Shown here: piece after piece, positions 34,978-36,798 of the stretch
Layout: each line of letters starts with the position of its first letter
Numbering within the stretch: the stretch's first letter is position 1
Assembly (NCBI GenBank): GCA_019314525.1
Contig: JAFCZD010000004.1
Location: 1-36,798 of the forward strand
DNA length: 36,798 bases
Reading direction: 5' to 3'
Origin: Deltaproteobacteria bacterium
GTDB lineage: Bacteria > Myxococcota_A > Polyangia > GCA-2747355
Notes under the pieces: generated by a model
Databases searched by the model: none
What the model was told of the DNA's origin: nothing
Seen by the model: the letters and a program-made list of their open reading frames with translations, nothing else
Program-made: the position numbers and the translations under genes

Positions 34978-36798
34978 ATGAGTGACATCCCCGCGGTCGG
35001 AATAGACCTCGGCACCTCCAATAGCGTGATCGTCGTGATACAAGACGGCCGCGCCCGTGTCATCGGCAGTCAAAACGGACGGCAGATTCACCCCTCGGTG
35101 ATCAACTTCCATCCCGATGGTTCTGTCGTGGTTGGCACCGAGGCCAAGAAGAGGCGGGTGATCGACCCAGCCAATACGATCACCTCTGCGAAACGGCTTA
35201 TTGGCCAGAACTTCCGCTCACAGCAGGTTAAAGAGTCGATTCAACGCGCCCCCTACCGCATCCTCGAAGGTGAACATCAGCAGGTGATGATCGGTGCTCG
35301 CGGCAACGATTATACCGTGCCTGAGATTTCGGCCCTCGTGTTGCGCTATATCAAGGGCGTCGCCGAGCGAGAAATTGGCCAGCCCATCGAGCACGCGGTG
35401 ATCACGGTCCCTGCGAACTTCAACGACAGCCAACGCGAGGCCACACGTATCGCCGGCGAGATCGCCGGTATGCAGGTCTTGCGGGTGCTCAACGAACCCA
35501 CCGCCGCCGCCCTCGCCTATGGCTACGGCCAACAGATGCGCAGCCGCATCGTGGTCTACGACTTCGGGGGTGGAACCTTTGACGTCACCATCCTGCAGCT
35601 CGACGAGCACGTCTTCGAGGTGATGTCCACGGCGGGGGATAGCTTTCTTGGTGGAGACGACATCGATGAGGTGATCGTGGAGCATATGGTGCAGCTCTTT
35701 CTGCGCCAGCATCGGATCGATCTGCGCGAAGACGTGCGCGCCATGGTGCGCATGCGCGCCGTGGGTGAACAGATCAAGTGCAACCTCTCCACCAAGCCCC
35801 GCGCGGTGGTTCAAGTCAAAGAGATCGCCTACGGCGTCGGGGGTCAACCGCTAGACTTGCACTTCGAGTTGACGCAGGAGCAACTCTCGCAGCTCGCGGG
35901 CGATATCGTGCGTCGGTCGTTCTTGATCTGTGATGAGGCGCTGAACCTGGCCAAGATCTCGGCCACTCAGATCGATGACGTGGTGATGGTGGGCGGAACC
36001 ACACGTATGCCTTTGGTGCGTCAGGCCGTGCAGGGTTATTTCAGCTTGCAGTCACGGGCGGACATCAATCCAGATGAGGTGATAGCTGTGGGGGCTGCTA
36101 TCCAAGCTGCCGCGCTCTTACGCCGCAGCGCTGTGCAACAACCTGCAGCTCCACCTCCCGTACCCGCTTCATCGCCCGTTTCGGCGGCGCCACCGCCTCC
36201 TCCTTCCGCATCACGAGCTCCAGGTCCTCCGCCGCCTCCGCGGCCAAGAAAGCCGACCGCAAAGGGTCATCGACCCGCTGGCGAGCCGGCCAAGCCTCTG
36301 GCCGCGATAAATCTCAAGAAAGTACCGGTGCCAAGCCCAGCAGCAGCACCGCCAAGCCCAGCAGCAGCACCGCCAAGCCCAGCGGCAGCACCGCCAAGCC
36401 CAGCGGCAGCACCGCCAAGCCCAGCGGCAGCACCGCCAGGCCCAGCGGCAGCACCGCCAAGCCCAGCGGCAGCACCGCCAAGCCCAGCAGCAGCACCGCC
36501 AAGCCCAGCGGCAGCACCGCCAAGCCCAGCGCCGGCCGGTCCAGCAGTCGTGGCTCCGTCGAATATGCAGATGCAGACCCTGCCCGAGGTAGACGCTGTG
36601 CTCCTCGACGTCACGCCGCGCGCCCTCGGTATCGCGGTGGTGGGGGGCTTCGCAGAGGTGATCATTCCACGCAACGCGCAGATTCCTCTCGAGCAAACAC
36701 GACGATTCTCCACGGGCCAGAGCAACCAGAAGGTGGTGCGCATCCAGGTCTGTCAGGGAGAAGCACGTGTCTTTGCGGACAACGAGCCTTTGGGTCAG
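34978..36798 (+). CDS. Hsp70/DnaK-like chaperone with Pro/Ala-rich insertion between NBD and interdomain linker (truncated at window end)
   Basis: MSDIPAVGIDLGTSNSVIVVI, VVYDFGGGTFDVTILQL, VVMVGGTTRMPLVRQAV, then the repeat linker, then VDAVLLDVTPRALGIAVVGG...FSTGQSNQKVVRIQVCQGEARVFADNEPLGQ. Confidence 0.93.
   Translation, partial: MSDIPAVGIDLGTSNSVIVVIQDGRARVIGSQNGRQIHPSVINFHPDGSVVVGTEAKKRRVIDPANTITSAKRLIGQNFRSQQVKESIQRAPYRILEGEHQQVMIGARGNDYTVPEISALVLRYIKGVAEREIGQPIEHAVITVPANFNDSQREATRIAGEIAGMQVLRVLNEPTAAALAYGYGQQMRSRIVVYDFGGGTFDVTILQLDEHVFEVMSTAGDSFLGGDDIDEVIVEHMVQLFLRQHRIDLREDVRAMVRMRAVGEQIKCNLSTKPRAVVQVKEIAYGVGGQPLDLHFELTQEQLSQLAGDIVRRSFLICDEALNLAKISATQIDDVVMVGGTTRMPLVRQAVQGYFSLQSRADINPDEVIAVGAAIQAAALLRRSAVQQPAAPPPVPASSPVSAAPPPPPSASRAPGPPPPPRPRKPTAKGHRPAGEPAKPLAAINLKKVPVPSPAAAPPSPAAAPPSPAAAPPSPAAAPPSPAAAPPGPAAAPPSPAAAPPSPAAAPPSPAAAPPSPAPAGPAVVAPSNMQMQTLPEVDAVLLDVTPRALGIAVVGGFAEVIIPRNAQIPLEQTRRFSTGQSNQKVVRIQVCQGEARVFADNEPLGQ
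36331..36519. repeat. Nine 21-nt tandem repeats (ccaagcccagc[a/g]gcagcaccg, one copy ccaggccc) encoding PSPAAAP, plus a partial tenth
   Basis: Direct reading of 21-nt units at 36331, 36352, 36373, 36394, 36415, 36436, 36457, 36478 and 36499; in-frame with the Hsp70 CDS. Confidence 0.95.

Noticed and set aside
36211-36696. Minus-strand ORFs with CCRWAWR / GLGGAAA repeats at 36211..36696, 36267..36743 and 36314..36523
   Set aside because: Antisense readings of the 21-nt PSPAAAP repeat in the Hsp70 gene.

Overview
The window looks chromosomal, GC-rich and gene-dense, and most consistent with a Myxococcota/deltaproteobacterial-type genome. That is an inference from a MYXO-CTERM-like tail, MopE-type repeat proteins and an MJ0042-type zinc-ribbon protein. 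Housekeeping genes recognised: serS, argC-argD-argB, ispH, an ABC-F ATPase, an MscS-type channel, an NhaC-type antiporter and an Hsp70 that runs off the right edge. I saw no rRNA, tRNA, CRISPR array, transposase or prophage.

The accessory or unusual parts are:
(i) Two translationally coupled giant Cys-rich proteins, each with 11 MopE-type 'CDGxDNDCNGxxDD' repeats. The first has a DUF4114-like region and a MYXO-CTERM-like tail.
(ii) An uncharacterised P-loop protein coupled by ATGA to an atypical argCDB cluster.
(iii) A five-gene operon with 4-nt overlaps at every junction: a GH35-like protein that seems to lack both catalytic Glu residues, an orphan 366-aa protein, a WlbB-like acetyltransferase, a WlbA-like Gfo/Idh oxidoreductase and DUF488.
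(iv) A membrane TPR protein with six spaced 'G-W-D-P-L' motifs.
(v) An Hsp70 with nine perfect-length 21-nt PSPAAAP repeats inserted before its interdomain linker.
(vi) A 29-bp near-perfect palindrome in a divergent promoter region.

The two edge-truncated genes (1..457 minus and 34978..36798 plus) are absent from the supplied ORF track and were read directly from the sequence.
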